Below are positions 51,931 to 63,146 of a stretch of 64,000 nucleotides of DNA, in pieces. The stretch's first letter is position 1. Each line of letters starts with the position of its first letter. The translations under genes and the position numbers were made by a program. The notes beneath the pieces are model-generated. The model saw only the letters and a list, made by a program, of their open reading frames with translations, made no database searches and had not been told where the DNA came from. Origin of the DNA: Ceratobasidium sp. AG-K (lineage: Eukaryota > Basidiomycota > Agaricomycetes > Cantharellales > Ceratobasidiaceae); NCBI GenBank assembly GCA_037039685.1, contig JAWNGF010000002.1, positions 2,728,001 through 2,792,000 of the forward strand. Reading direction: 5' to 3'.

Positions 51931-52927
51931 CTCTGCAATTGATCCCCAACTTCCCACCAAGCCTTTAGCACACCCCTCCCCTGTCCCCTTGCCCATGTAG
52001 GTCCATCTACACCTGGGGGTACTTCATAGCATTTAGCCCCTTTGGTCAACAAGGGATAAAAATTGCATGGTGGGATCAAGAGTTGACACTGCATTGGAAA
52101 TGCATTGGAAATGGAAAACTACCAAATTGGGAAGATTTCAAATTGACTCCTGGTTTTCATTCTTGCTTTGGCATGGTTTTCATCACTAGTGTAATTTCAT
52201 GTAATTACACTTTGAGTGTAATAACACCTCATGACACCATATAACACCTCAAACATTCCCCCACTATCCTTACACTCCAGGTTTTTCCAGAGTACTTTGA
52301 GTCACAGTGAGGGATCAACCCAAGTGTTTGCCCTTGGCTATTGGTGCACTGGGACTTAGCTTACAGCTTTTACTGGCGCAGCAACTGGCTTTACGTCAAA
52401 CCTATGGAGTTGCATCCCACAATAACCTCCTGGAATACCAACACATGACTGACTCATTAGATCAAGGCCAATGGGAAGAGCTTGTGTTGCATAAAAGACG
52501 GAATTCCACGAATTCTCCAGCACAGTTTCTCCCCTCCAATTGTAATAGCTGAGCCCTGTGCACCAATCATAGGCACGGACTTTAGGAAGATTGCCTTGGG
52601 GGCACGGGTTTGAGTACCTGATAATGCGGTTGTATTGTCCAAATGCATGTTTGTCATATGTGAAATCTCAAAATTGCAGATAGCTAGCAGTGAGCTGGGG
52701 AGGAGACAATAAACCATGCCACCTATACCGGACAGCCCAGCAAAGGGTTCGCTTGTACGCACACGCGTTCCTCCGCATGTCCCGAGCTCGGGACCGACAA
52801 AGGAGAGGACCCTGATTTGGAAACGCTTTCATGAGAATCACCACCTCGACCAGGAATATCCAGCGAAGAATGATGAGCGTCAAATCTGACGGAGCACGAC
52901 CACCAGCAAACTTCGTACCTAGCTGCC
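51931..52927. other. intergenic, edge of the transposon island
   Basis: No convincing gene. AT-rich with short TGTAAT/ATTACA words near 52190-52235. Should contain the promoter of the NACHT-WD40 gene; no TATA box stands out. Confidence 0.5.
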
Positions 52928-55900
52928 ATGTCAGCGCGTAAATACTTCAATCGTGTTCGGGGAAAAGTCAAGGACAAAATCGAGTCCTTAGGTATCTCTG
53001 GAGGATCGGCCAGTTCCTTGCCTGGCGCTCCGCACGACCCTGTGCCCACCTCGATTCGAGCAGTCTCACTCCCCCGGTCCAGTAGTCGGCGCCCAGTTGT
53101 CGCCATCGCAGACCAACCACCAAGTTGGCGGCGCAGGCGATCCCACCCGAGAAAGCCGTCCACCAGTAAATACCGAAGCCAACTCCCCTCCTAGTGGCCC
53201 CACTTCTCGATTCTCAGATAGCCAAGATGACGCCGCTCAGTTAGCAGTATCGTCCCTAGGTCTCACAGGCGCCTCACCTCCGACCAGCGCAGGTCCTGCA
53301 CCCCACGCCAACATCCCTGCACCCAACCCGCCTCTCCTACCTGCCTTGGCTTTGACCACTGGGACGCAAAACACGCCTACGCCGGCTGTCAATCCCGAAC
53401 CGGTTGTGTAGGTCATGCCTTTCGGGTCGAATGACGCTTCGGATCTAGCAGGCGTCGGCGATAGGGTCCAGTCCGAACCCTTCGACGCCACTCCCGGCCT
53501 TCAAGCAAACCCAGAGAACCCGGACCTCACATGCTTGACCAACTCATCCAACAAAGATGGGGGCAATCTCGCGCAGCCAACTGACTCGCAGCAGGAAAAG
53601 CCAACCACCCAAGCCATGCGCTCGCCACCGCACCCCAAGGGCGCCTCGTCAATTATGACTCTCAGGTCCGAGCCCAGCACCGTGACTCCCACTCCTCCCT
53701 CTTCCACCGCTATGAAGCCTGTGCCGACTGGGGCTCCCAAGACTTGGACGTGCTTTAACAGATTCCAACAAACCCTGGGTACAGAAATCGGGCTCGCACC
53801 CCTCAAGGCAGTTATGGGCGAGTTCGGAGGTTTCATAAGGTTGTGCGAGGTGAGTCAGGACGATTGTATTGATTGGGACTCAGCTTTGATCCATCGTCGT
53901 GGAGGACACCGCAGCAGCTCAATCAGACTACGCGGCCCTGAAGAAGGAACTCGAAGAGCTGTTCAGCGCCCTTAGTACTCACATCTCCGGTGATGCTCCT
54001 CCAGCAATGACAGCAGGGATGAACAACCTATGCACGTATGTGGATCAGACTTCGTGCAGGTTCCCTTAACTTACATGTCTCTTGAGCAGCGCGATCGAGA
54101 ACGAACTGGACCAGATTTCGACAAAGGAGGAACGAGGAACAGCAAGGCGATACCTGGAAGCGAGTAAGGACATTGACGACATGATGGCATGTTACTGGCG
54201 AATTCATGGACATCTGGAACGGCTGAGAGTAGGTCACCTCGAGAGTGCCGGGATCGTTTGCGTGCTCATTGAGTGAAAGCTGAACGCAGACCTAAGCATA
54301 TGGAAAATCCTGGATAAACAGGCAACCGTGAGTTCCTAACTCATATCCATCGCATTTTGCCCACGACAACCGCATGTGTATAGGAAATCCAACTGAACTC
54401 ACTCAATCCATCAAGATCTGCCTACTACAACTCCGCAGAAGCACAACAGATTGGCCGCCGGGAATGCACTCCTCATACACGGAAGCAAGTGCTAGCTGAT
54501 CTGAGCCACTGGCGACATGACAGGGACCAAGAAAACATGTACTGGCTCAGCGGAATGGCTGGAACCGGCAAGACGACAATCGCTAGTAGCCTCTGCAAAC
54601 TGCTCGATGAATCTCACGAGCTTGGCGCGAGTTTCTTCTGTACACGCCTCCGGCCCGAGTGTCGTGATGTCAAGCTCATTATCCCCACCATCGCATACCA
54701 GCTTGCTCGGTTCTCTCGTCCGTTCTGCCACGCGCTTTCCTCGGCTCTGGAGCGGGACTCTGAGCTGCATGCCAAAATGCCTCCGATACAACTTGAGGGT
54801 CTGATCGTCAGCCCGCTACGCGCAGCGGCAGCAGCTCTACCTCAAGACCTTGTCGTAGTGGTCGACGCCCTGGACGAATGCGAAGACGCCGCGGCAGTCG
54901 GCGAGCTACTCAAGAATCTCGCCCAATGCGCCCCCGACCTCCCACTCAAGATCTTTGTGTCGAGCCGCCCAGAGTTCCAGATTAGGCAAAATATTGGCGA
55001 GCCCAAGGCGAAGCTCATCCTGCACGAACTCGAGTCGTCGATCGTCAAGGATGACATCAAGCTGTACTTACAGGCCGAATTCAATAGCTACTCCGTATCC
55101 ATCTGTGACGTAGATCTTTCCACCCTGGTCGAGCGCGCGGGAGTGCTTTTCATCTACGCTGCAACTGTCGTTCGCTACATTAGGACCGCAAACTCAGTCT
55201 CCCGCCGACAGAAGCGAGTGCAAACCGTGCTCGAGATGAATAGTTCAGCCTCTTCAAAAACAGGCACCCATATCGATGCCTTGTACAGCGCCATTCTCGA
55301 CTCGGCTTTCGATAACCCTGACCTCGACAAAGATGACGCCATCAATATGAAGCTCGTCCTGGACACGGCTGTATGCGCACAGGAACCACTGACAATCCGA
55401 GGCTTGGCCGGACTTCTCGGGCTGGGGGATGAGAGCTCGGTGCAAGATGCGCTAGAACCACTGTGGTCAGTGGTTCACGTCTCCAGCCAAGATCAACTCG
55501 TCGCCACGCTCCATGCATCATTTCCCGACTATATGTTTGACCAGTCGCGATCCAGGACTCGTGGTTGCCTACGCGAAGCACATCATGGAAGACCGGCGGA
55601 GCTATGCCTAGATCGGATTAGCAGCAATGAGAAGCAGTTCAACGTCTGCGAGTTGAAGTCCTCGTACGTGTTTGACGAGAAGGTTGAAGGCCTCGATGAG
55701 CAAGTGAAACAATATATTCCTGAAGACCTGTTCTATGCTTGCCGGTATTGGGCTATACATCTAGAGCTTGGAGGGCCATCAACCGACCGATTACCAAGAA
55801 TACACTCGTTCCTGGCGGATCGACTACTACTCTGGATGGAAGTGTTAAACCTGAAGAAACGAATGAACATCGGTGCTTCGATGATGCAAATAGCTAGGCT

Positions 55901-57435
55901 GTGGTGCGAGGTAAGTGTAGCCCATACTTCAATGCAAGCTTGAAAAGGAAAATAAGATGAATCTGGAAGGGAGATGCCCCACCGGAAACTAAAGACCTGG
56001 TTCACGGCGCATGGCGATTTGTTACGATGTTTGCAACGAATGACATCTCGCGTAGCACTGCGCATCTATACATTTCGATGTTGGCATCATGGCCAAGTTC
56101 AGGGTCACTTGCCAGCTGTTATGGGCAGCGGGTCAAGGGGCTGAGCCGAGTGGGAGGGAGTGGGATGACGAGGCGACAGCTTGCACTACTTGGTGTTCTG
56201 AATGCAGGAGGAGAAATCACTTCGATTGGGCTCTCATCCGACGGTACACGCATCGTCTCTAGCTCGAGGGACAACACCGTTCGGGTGTGGGACGCACAGA
56301 CCGGCAAGCCGCTGCTTGACCCGCTCGAAGGGCACACCAGCTTGGTCCTTTCGGTTGGATTCTCAGCTGACGGCATGCGCATCGTCTCTGGCTCGGATGA
56401 CAACACGATGCGGGTATGGGACGCACAGACCGGGAAGTCGCTGCTCGACCCGCTCAAAGGGCACACCGACTCGGTCAACTCGGTTGGATTCTCAGCTGAC
56501 GGCATGCGCATCGTCTCTGGCTCGTCTGACAAGACCATCCGGGTGTGGGATGCACAGACCGGCAAGCTTCTGCTCGACCCGCTCAAAGGGCACACCTGGT
56601 CGGTCAACTCGGTTGGATTCTCAGCCGACGGCACGCGCATCGTCTCTGGTTCGGATGACAACACAATCCGGGTGTGGGATGCACAGACCGGCAAGTCGCT
56701 GCTCGACCCGCTCATTGGGCACACCAGCTCGGTCCTTTCGGTTGGATTCTCACCCGACGGCATACGCATCGTCTCTAGCTCGGATGACAACACAATCCGG
56801 GTGTGGGATGCACAGACCGGCAAGTCGCTGCTCGACCCGCTCAAAGGGCACACCAGCTCGGTCAACTCGGTTGGATTCTCAGCCGACGGCATACGCATCG
56901 TCTCTAGCTCGTATGACAAGACAATCCGGGTTTGGGATGCACGGACCGGCAAGTCGCTGCTCGACCCGCTCAAAGGGCACACCAACTGGGTCAACTCGGT
57001 TGGATTCTCAGCTGACGACATGCGCATCGTCTCTGGCTCGTCTGACAACACGATCCGGGTGTGGCATTCACCCAGATCCCTGATTCAGGTTCGCCTCACT
57101 TGCCAAACCTCTTATTCTTCGCAAACTTGCTAACTTCCTTTATCTATTCCGCTCGTGATTCTTGCTTTACTACACAGCCTTTTCGCAGCCACTCCTCTTC
57201 TTGGGTCCTTAATGAGCGTGGGTGGGCAGCAGACGAGCATCAACGATTGTTACTCTGGCTTCCTCCCGACCTACGCGACCGATTAGTGTTTTCCAACATG
57301 GTCTGCTTAATATCCCCCGATGGCTTCGTTGAACTCGATTTCTCGGGCGCCAAGCTTGGTGAATTCTGGATTGATTGCTACACACCTTGTCCACGCCTAG
57401 AGCCTGTTGCTGCTGCTTCCCATTTTTCCTCGTGA
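52928..57435 (+). CDS. NACHT-WD40 STAND protein (NLR-like), nine inferred exons
   Basis: Exons inferred: 52928-53041, 53112-53407, 53465-53849, 53905-54035, 54090-54228, 54280-54327, 54384-55910, 55970-57088, 57178-57435, together 1338 codons with consistent phase. The N-terminus is basic then Pro/Ser-rich (about residues 1-265), with a helical stretch before the NTPase. Walker A GMAGTGKT is near 428-435 and Walker B LVVVVDALDEC near 527-537. Seven WD40 repeats follow (about 962-1254), then WAADEHQRLLLWLPPDL. Fungal STAND proteins of this build act as signal sensors in non-self recognition, WD repeats binding the ligand; here that is inference. The first two introns (GTGCCC and GTAGGT donors) were chosen because they remove a frame change and a TAG, and are less certain than the others. 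Confidence 0.82.
56213..57080 (+). repeat. seven tandem 129-bp WD40 repeats
   Basis: Repeats start at 56213, 56342, 56471, 56600, 56729, 56858 and 56987. Each encodes 43 residues on the plan SVNSVGFSADG-RIVSGS and TIRVWDAQTGK-LLDPLKGHT. Repeats 2-6 are almost identical in DNA, with differences limited to a few codons (residues 3, 12, 17, 19, 21, 33 and 43). The pattern suggests recent duplication or concerted exchange. Confidence 0.9.
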
Positions 57436-57830
57436 CCGACCGCCTGTTTCCCTATCTTCCCCCTCATCTTTTCTACAGTTTGCGAATTTTTTATACCATC
57501 AGAGCGTTCTTCCCTGCCGTTCGAGTTGATGACTTTTTCTTCCAAATTTCCTCTTCCTGATTTAGTTTTTCAAGTGCCTTGGGCAGTATTGCGTTATTGC
57601 TAGTGTCTGTATGTGCCTCACTACTGATGCAAACCTTTGCTGTATTTCCATCAACTTTTTTAATAAATAAAAATCGCGTGTATTATAAAGATGAGTCAGG
57701 GCCTGGCACTATGTGCAAACTTCTGTAGTGAAAGCGAGCAGAGAAGAGTGGGGAAGAGACGAACACAGAAAAGAACTCTGCATGTAAGGCGTAGGAGAGA
57801 GCTCAACAAATAAATACACAGAGCTAAAAC
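57436..57830. other. 3' flank of the NACHT-WD40 gene
   Basis: No gene seen. Pyrimidine-rich, with AATAAATAAAAAT near 57661 that could be a polyadenylation region. Confidence 0.4.
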
Positions 57831-58095
57831 CTATCCAAGAGTGTCTGCGAAACGGCGCGTGGCCTTGATAAAGCCGAGAAGCGACTGGATTCCCCCGGGT
57901 GGGGACAAAAGGAAATCGACTGTGAGGAAATCCCGCCCCTTGGAGCCCAAGTGCTCGTGCCGATCCTCTCCGTGCGCTGGGCAGCGAATACGGAAGTGCG
58001 TGATTGTTTCCGGCTCTGTGTTGCAGTACTCGCAGAGTGTTGCTTCGGAGCAACCAATTCTGTACTCAATCCTTCGGAGTTTGGCATGTATACAA
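57831..58095 (-). pseudogene. LINE-type reverse transcriptase 3' end, fragment
   Basis: On the minus strand a frame of about 85 codons reads KLRRIEYRIGCSEATLCEYC, ETITHFRIRCPAHGEDRHEH and ends at TAG 57831-57833. The C-x2-C ... ETxxHF ... CP pattern is the zinc-knuckle-like segment at the end of many non-LTR retrotransposon ORF2 proteins. Nothing upstream of it is recognised, so it is a 5'-truncated scrap. Confidence 0.6.
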
Positions 58096-58787
58096 CTACT
58101 ACTAGTCCTCTAGACGGTGACACCTGATGCTCTCGGCGATTTCTGACTGAGACCTTGCGAAAAATAATAAGTTAAATAGCCAGCTGTAAGCGATGAATCA
58201 GCGGAAAGCTCCTTGTTAAAGGATCCTTTCCGAGTCAGGGCTTATGAACAACACATCTCAGGAGCAAGTCTCACAATCGGTAACTTGGAGCTCCCGTGCC
58301 AAACGCGTTTTTCCAGTTGTGCCATTAACCATTAGAGATGTGCTGACACAAGCAAAAGGTATATCTGTGAAGTTATTCGATTTTGCTCCTGTATTTTTAG
58401 TTCGATCTGGCCCCTTCCTAAATCGGGTCGGGTTCAAGGCCTCACAAGCTCAGCCCCAGTTGGACCCGGAGCTGTATTGCTTTCGAATCTAGCTGCAAAT
58501 AACCCTCGAGGATGGGTTACGTTTGCTTTTCCGATGATATTTTTACGAGTGGCGTGTAGCCTATTGATCCTTGTAAAATGAGTATCGGGAATTGCCCTCG
58601 GGTCGAATTGTTACACGGAAACGCCGTCGACTGCAGCTCGCTTATGTAACCTGCTGAAGCGAATTTCTCTCCTGTTCGCCTGAGCTGTGCCTTCAGTATT
58701 GCAACTTCCACGCGCGTTTCCCGGACGGGCGGCCTGTACCATTGACGTAGATACGCTCTGGGTATATCGTTTATTATATCTCAAATT
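58096..58787. other. intergenic
   Basis: No gene recognised; short ORFs lack family features. Likely contains the MYND gene promoter. Confidence 0.4.
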
Positions 58788-60703
58788 ATGCTAGAGGTCT
58801 GGGGGCAACGAACACCTCATCCTCTGTGGGGTCCGCCACTGGACGAGTATCTCAAGGAAACCGAAAGTCAGGCGCCTTCCAGGTATCTTCAACTGGACAA
58901 GATTATCGAGGCCCTCAACCAATTGAAGACTGGTAATGCTACTTGTGAGACCTTTGAGCTCTGCCTCACGCTGGTGAACGACCAAAATGCGCTTAGGTTA
59001 CTTATTCGCGAGGATATCCTTTCGGGGTGTATGACGGCCCTCCGCGATTATTGTAAACAGAACTCTGTGAGCATCTTTGGTCACATTGATGGAATATGGC
59101 TAAGGTTAATATCCTCGGCGACGTAGCTCTTTGATTATGCTTACGGCTTTCTATCTCTACGTACACTGGCGCTCATAATCCAAGTAGCCTTACTGGATTG
59201 TATCGATTCCAAGTCACTTTCAACCGTAATCAAGGATGGCAAATCGCATATTGTACTCACTCGTAATGTGGCGATGATGGTCCAACAATGGATGAGCGTA
59301 GAGAATGACTATCGCCTCAAGGAAAAACGACAATTTCGAGATCTCAAGTGGACCCAGGACCAAGCACGTGGAAACCAACTCGTATGCTTTCCGTCCGTTG
59401 GAGGGATGACGGAAGACGACATCGAATTCCTGTTGACGACACTCACTACAAACTCCGAGATATGTCAACAACACTTTCGGTCTTCCAGGCTGCAGGGATT
59501 TTGCTCGATACTTTTCGTGATCTGGCAAAAGTTGATGCATGGTAATCGGTAAGTACGGCCAACCAACAACTTGCGCATAGTCCATGGACAACATTATAGG
59601 TTAACGACCCAATACAAGCAACTGGGCAATCTTGTCTATCGATACTGGCCCCGTGCATACGATATAGAGCAGGGGGTGCTACGACATATGTTTATCTGGT
59701 CCATTGGCAGGCTTCGCAATGCCGGTTCCAACCTCCAGCTAGTATCGAATAGCGTTGGGGACCTGCGTGCAGTAATAGTAGCTTTTATCGATAAAGCCTA
59801 TGTTCCCTGCATACCCGACGCTGATGCGATAGCCACGCACGATTTAGCGGGATTGGCCGATTTTCTTGCCGAAGGGCTCAACCCTGAGGTGCTCGACTTG
59901 GTGGTTCCGCTTCTTGAGTCACTACTACTGAGAGCGTGGGATGAAATTGAAAATGGTGATCCGCCGGATAACGAGGCTATTATGCGGCTGACAGCATCTA
60001 CCTTGACGTAGGTTTTCGACGGACATGTTTCCTTGGTCGACTCTTATACCTTGTTCTTCAGAATTATATCCCGTAAATTCTTGAAAAGGATAGACTGGAC
60101 CTCGCTTCTCACCTTGCTATTGGACGAGGTCGACCTAGTTAACCTTCTTGGGCGGGTACTCCTATTGGATGTTGAGGTACCTGAAGGCAAAATTAAAAGT
60201 GAGCGCGACATAGACCAGCGAGCTGAAATTCACACGGGCTAATGGCAATCGAAGACAATCCAATTACACTGTTTGGTCAAAAGACAATAGCCGGTATGCA
60301 TGCCATGCATGAATGTGCACCGAAACTGGTTGCACACACCTTCAATCAGAGTTTTGATGACTGGCTCAAAACTCTGCGCTGGATCTCATTCCAACATCCG
60401 GCAGACCTCGACCTTGGATCTAGAAAGGACCAATCCCGCCGAAAGAGATTGTGGATGGAGGTTGGGAAAGCTCTTGGATACGACAGAAAGCTATTCGTAT
60501 GCGGGAATCCTCGTTGCTCAGGCGGCGACTATGCGAACATGGTCTGCGACCGGTGCAAAATGGTGGCCTATTGTTGTCCAAAATGTCAAACGTCGTGAGT
60601 TCATGCGCTCCCATAGAGGTTCTATCACGTTTAACCTGTGTACAGGCACTGGTCTATGCCAGGCGGTAACGCGCATCGGCTGGTTTGCTCTTTGAATTTC
60701 TAA
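58788..60703 (+). CDS. MYND-type zinc-finger protein, six exons
   Basis: Exons 58788-59066, 59127-59548, 59600-60007, 60062-60198, 60255-60594 and 60646-60703 add up to 547 residues with matching phases; donors are GTGAGC, GTAAGT, GTAGGT, GTGAGC and GTGAGT. The long N-terminal part is alpha-helical and unrecognised (LDKIIEALNQLKTGNATCET; LADFLAEGLNPEVLDLVVPL). The C-terminus has a MYND finger: CGNPRC, CDRC, YCCPKC, then HW and HRLVC. MYND fingers bind peptide motifs in partner proteins, so this is probably an adaptor; its target is unknown. Two apparent stops (60009, 60240) fall inside the inferred introns. The gene looks intact. Confidence 0.75.
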
Positions 60704-61532
60704 GGCCTCACAATGACCTGGGCCGTCTATGATTATTCCAATTAGGACGTGGGGACTTCCGATTAGAGCGTTACTTACTCGGTGTACTTTATGGGGCTTT
60801 GTTACTCTATATGCGTACTTCGTTTGTTCAGGAATCGACGCGTTTTTCATCAACGCCACTTATCAGATCCCAAGCTCTGGGTACCTTTTATCTTATTAAA
60901 CTGCGTGTGGGAGTACCTAAGCAATATACTACAAACGGTGGATGGATAACCGGAGGGTCGTCAAGTTTTTTGGTGAGAGTCCGCAGCATTTCGAATTTCG
61001 AATTGAGCCTGGAGCATATAATCCGCACTTGCATACGATAGAGAGGATTCGGTCGGGTTTGTACACCGGGATTGAGTGACGAAGCATGGCGGCTCCGACG
61101 CATGAACGAGCCCGAACGAGCCCGAACTGGGCCAGCCTAAATGAGCCAAGTGTGAATGTAAGACGGGGGCTTGGTATTGAATGATATGGTACTTGTAATT
61201 TAAGTTCATCACTTTACGAGGTACCTCTATGAGATTGATGCCCTTGTCTTGTCGCACCAGCAATGCTGATGTGATCGGGCGCAAACTTCAGGTTAGATTG
61301 ATTTAGATCACGCCCCTCATCACGCCTCAATGTTCAACTAAACGAACATGCCCAAAAAATATTCGACAGAACTCACAGTATTATTATGGTATATCATATT
61401 AGTGCTCTCCATTGGAAGATAGTCTGCTTTGTCATATTTTAGCCGATCATTCATCAGGATGGCGTAATATCTCATATAAGGGGGACTCCAGGAACCGAGG
61501 CGAGTCAACTCTCCTCTCACACTTTCTCACAA
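60704..61532. other. intergenic
   Basis: No gene recognised. A short tandem GAACGAGCCC occurs near 61104-61123. AT-rich sequence before 61533 probably includes the DAO promoter. Confidence 0.4.
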
Positions 61533-62985
61533 ATGAGCCATATCATCGTCATCGGCGCAGGTGCGTCCATTGCCTATCGTAGCGACTGGTGGTAACCATC
61601 ATATACAGGCGTTGTGGGTCTCTCGACTGCGCTCAAAATCCAGGAACTGGGCCACAAGGTTACAATCCTGGCGGAACATTTGCCTGGTGACAAGAAAACC
61701 ATAGAGTACACTAGTCCTTGGGCAGTAAGTTCGGATCCATTTAAGAAGAAAGGTGCTACACGATTAACGGACTTGACCGGGTCAATAGGGAGCACATCAC
61801 GTCAGCCTAGCTGGAAATGACAAGAGGCAACGAGGTAAGGCCAATACCGCTGCTGTCCGTTATATCTTACCGGTCCCTGTTTGTCCAGAGATGGATCGAG
61901 AAACATTTCAAGTGATGTGGAAAATGTCCGAGGAAGGTAGCCCTGCAGAGAAATGTTTCATGCGAATCCCTCAGCAAGAGCATTTTGGCGGCACAAAAGA
62001 AAGCTACATCGGGCTAGAAGTGATGCCTGAGGTTTGTGGATCTCTGGAGCATTGACTACATTCTGACTTATATCTGGGCGGACGCAGTACCGCGAGCTTC
62101 AGGCTAACGAGCTGGCCCCCGGAGCCGATGCAGGGATTGGGTTCAATACGCTTACAATCGATACGCCCGTATATCTTCCGTATCTTTTGTCTATGTTCCT
62201 CGGCAAGGGTGGATCGCTCATTCGAACCAAAGTTATGCACGTTTCTCAAGTTGCTCAAGGCTCCTATACATCGACGAAACCAGGTCAGCCCTTTTAATTC
62301 CATCGAATACTACCTCAGACCCCCATTGGATAGATGTCATTGTTGTGTGCGCTGGAATAGGGGCTCGGTCCCTCGGTGGAGTGGAGGACAAAGACGTATA
62401 TGCTATCCGTGGTCAGGTGGTCCTGATTCGGGCTCCTTGGGTCAAGTTCGGCCGAACGTTGAGCTATGGACAAAATGGATGGACATATATCATTCCGAGG
62501 CGGGCCGGCGATGTGGGTGCTTACGTTTACGTCACATTGGACACGACGATTTGACAGAATTTGTAGGTCATTTTGGGCGGAACCAAAGGGGTAAACGACT
62601 GGTACCCTCATCCTCGGCCGGAAACGACCGAAGACATTATTGCGCGAACACTGGCTCTCGCTCCCGAAATTGCACCACCCGCTGCTCGAGAGAATGGCCG
62701 AAGGCCAACGGTCGAAGACGTCAAGGCAATCGTAATCGAAGAAGGGTGTGGGTTCAGGCCAGCGCGCAAAGACGGAATTAGGCTTGACACTGGATCGGTT
62801 GAATGGGTGGATGGGGAAACAGCCAGGTCAACACCACTGGTATTCAATTATGGGTGAGCTTAACTGCAAACGTGTTATGAACCGAGCTCAAGTGATAGTT
62901 CACACTTAGACATGGGGGATATGGGTATCAATCATCCTGGGGATCAGCAAATTTGGCTGTAGACCTTCTCAAAAATGTCCTGTAA
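61533..62985 (+). CDS. D-amino-acid oxidase family flavoprotein, copy 1
   Basis: Eight exons: 61533-61560, 61609-61724, 61789-61834, 61889-62031, 62088-62283, 62319-62512, 62567-62853, 62910-62985, giving 361 residues, the usual family length. The N-terminal FAD fold has IVIGAGVVGLSTAL, then AEHLPGDK, SPWAGAHH, VCAGIGARSLGG and RGQVVLIRAPW. The family signature near the active-site Arg is GFRPARKDGIRLDTG, and the FAD-binding end is GHGGYGYQSSWGSA. The family oxidises D-amino acids to keto acids with release of ammonia and hydrogen peroxide. The C-terminus KNVL is not a typical peroxisomal SKL signal. All introns are GT-AG and phases agree, so it looks functional. A tandem copy follows at 63147. 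Confidence 0.88.
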
Positions 62986-63146
62986 ATTAGGTGTTCAAGT
63001 GAATTTTGGAATGCATAAATCAAGAGACACAGCGTGTGATACACCCCAGTTGATCGCCGATCATCTCGATCGGACAAACAAATCAAAACCTCAAACATAT
63101 CAAATAGCAAACTGAGTCACAAATTTAACTCTTACATCCAACAACC

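Noticed and set aside
56119..57051. 310-codon antisense ORF and a 293-codon third-frame ORF over the WD40 repeats
   Set aside because: Shadows of the 129-bp repeats: a repeat length divisible by three keeps every frame open once one unit is open.
56213..57080. Direct repeats resembling an array (CRISPR or satellite)
   Set aside because: Repeats are contiguous, without spacers, and code for WD40 units.
58244..58492. 82-codon ORF between the LINE scrap and the MYND gene
   Set aside because: No family features, neighbours or splice context; cannot be supported.
60009..60242. Two stops taken first as evidence that the MYND gene is a pseudogene
   Set aside because: Introns 60008-60061 and 60199-60254 with good splice signals remove both and keep phase to the MYND finger.
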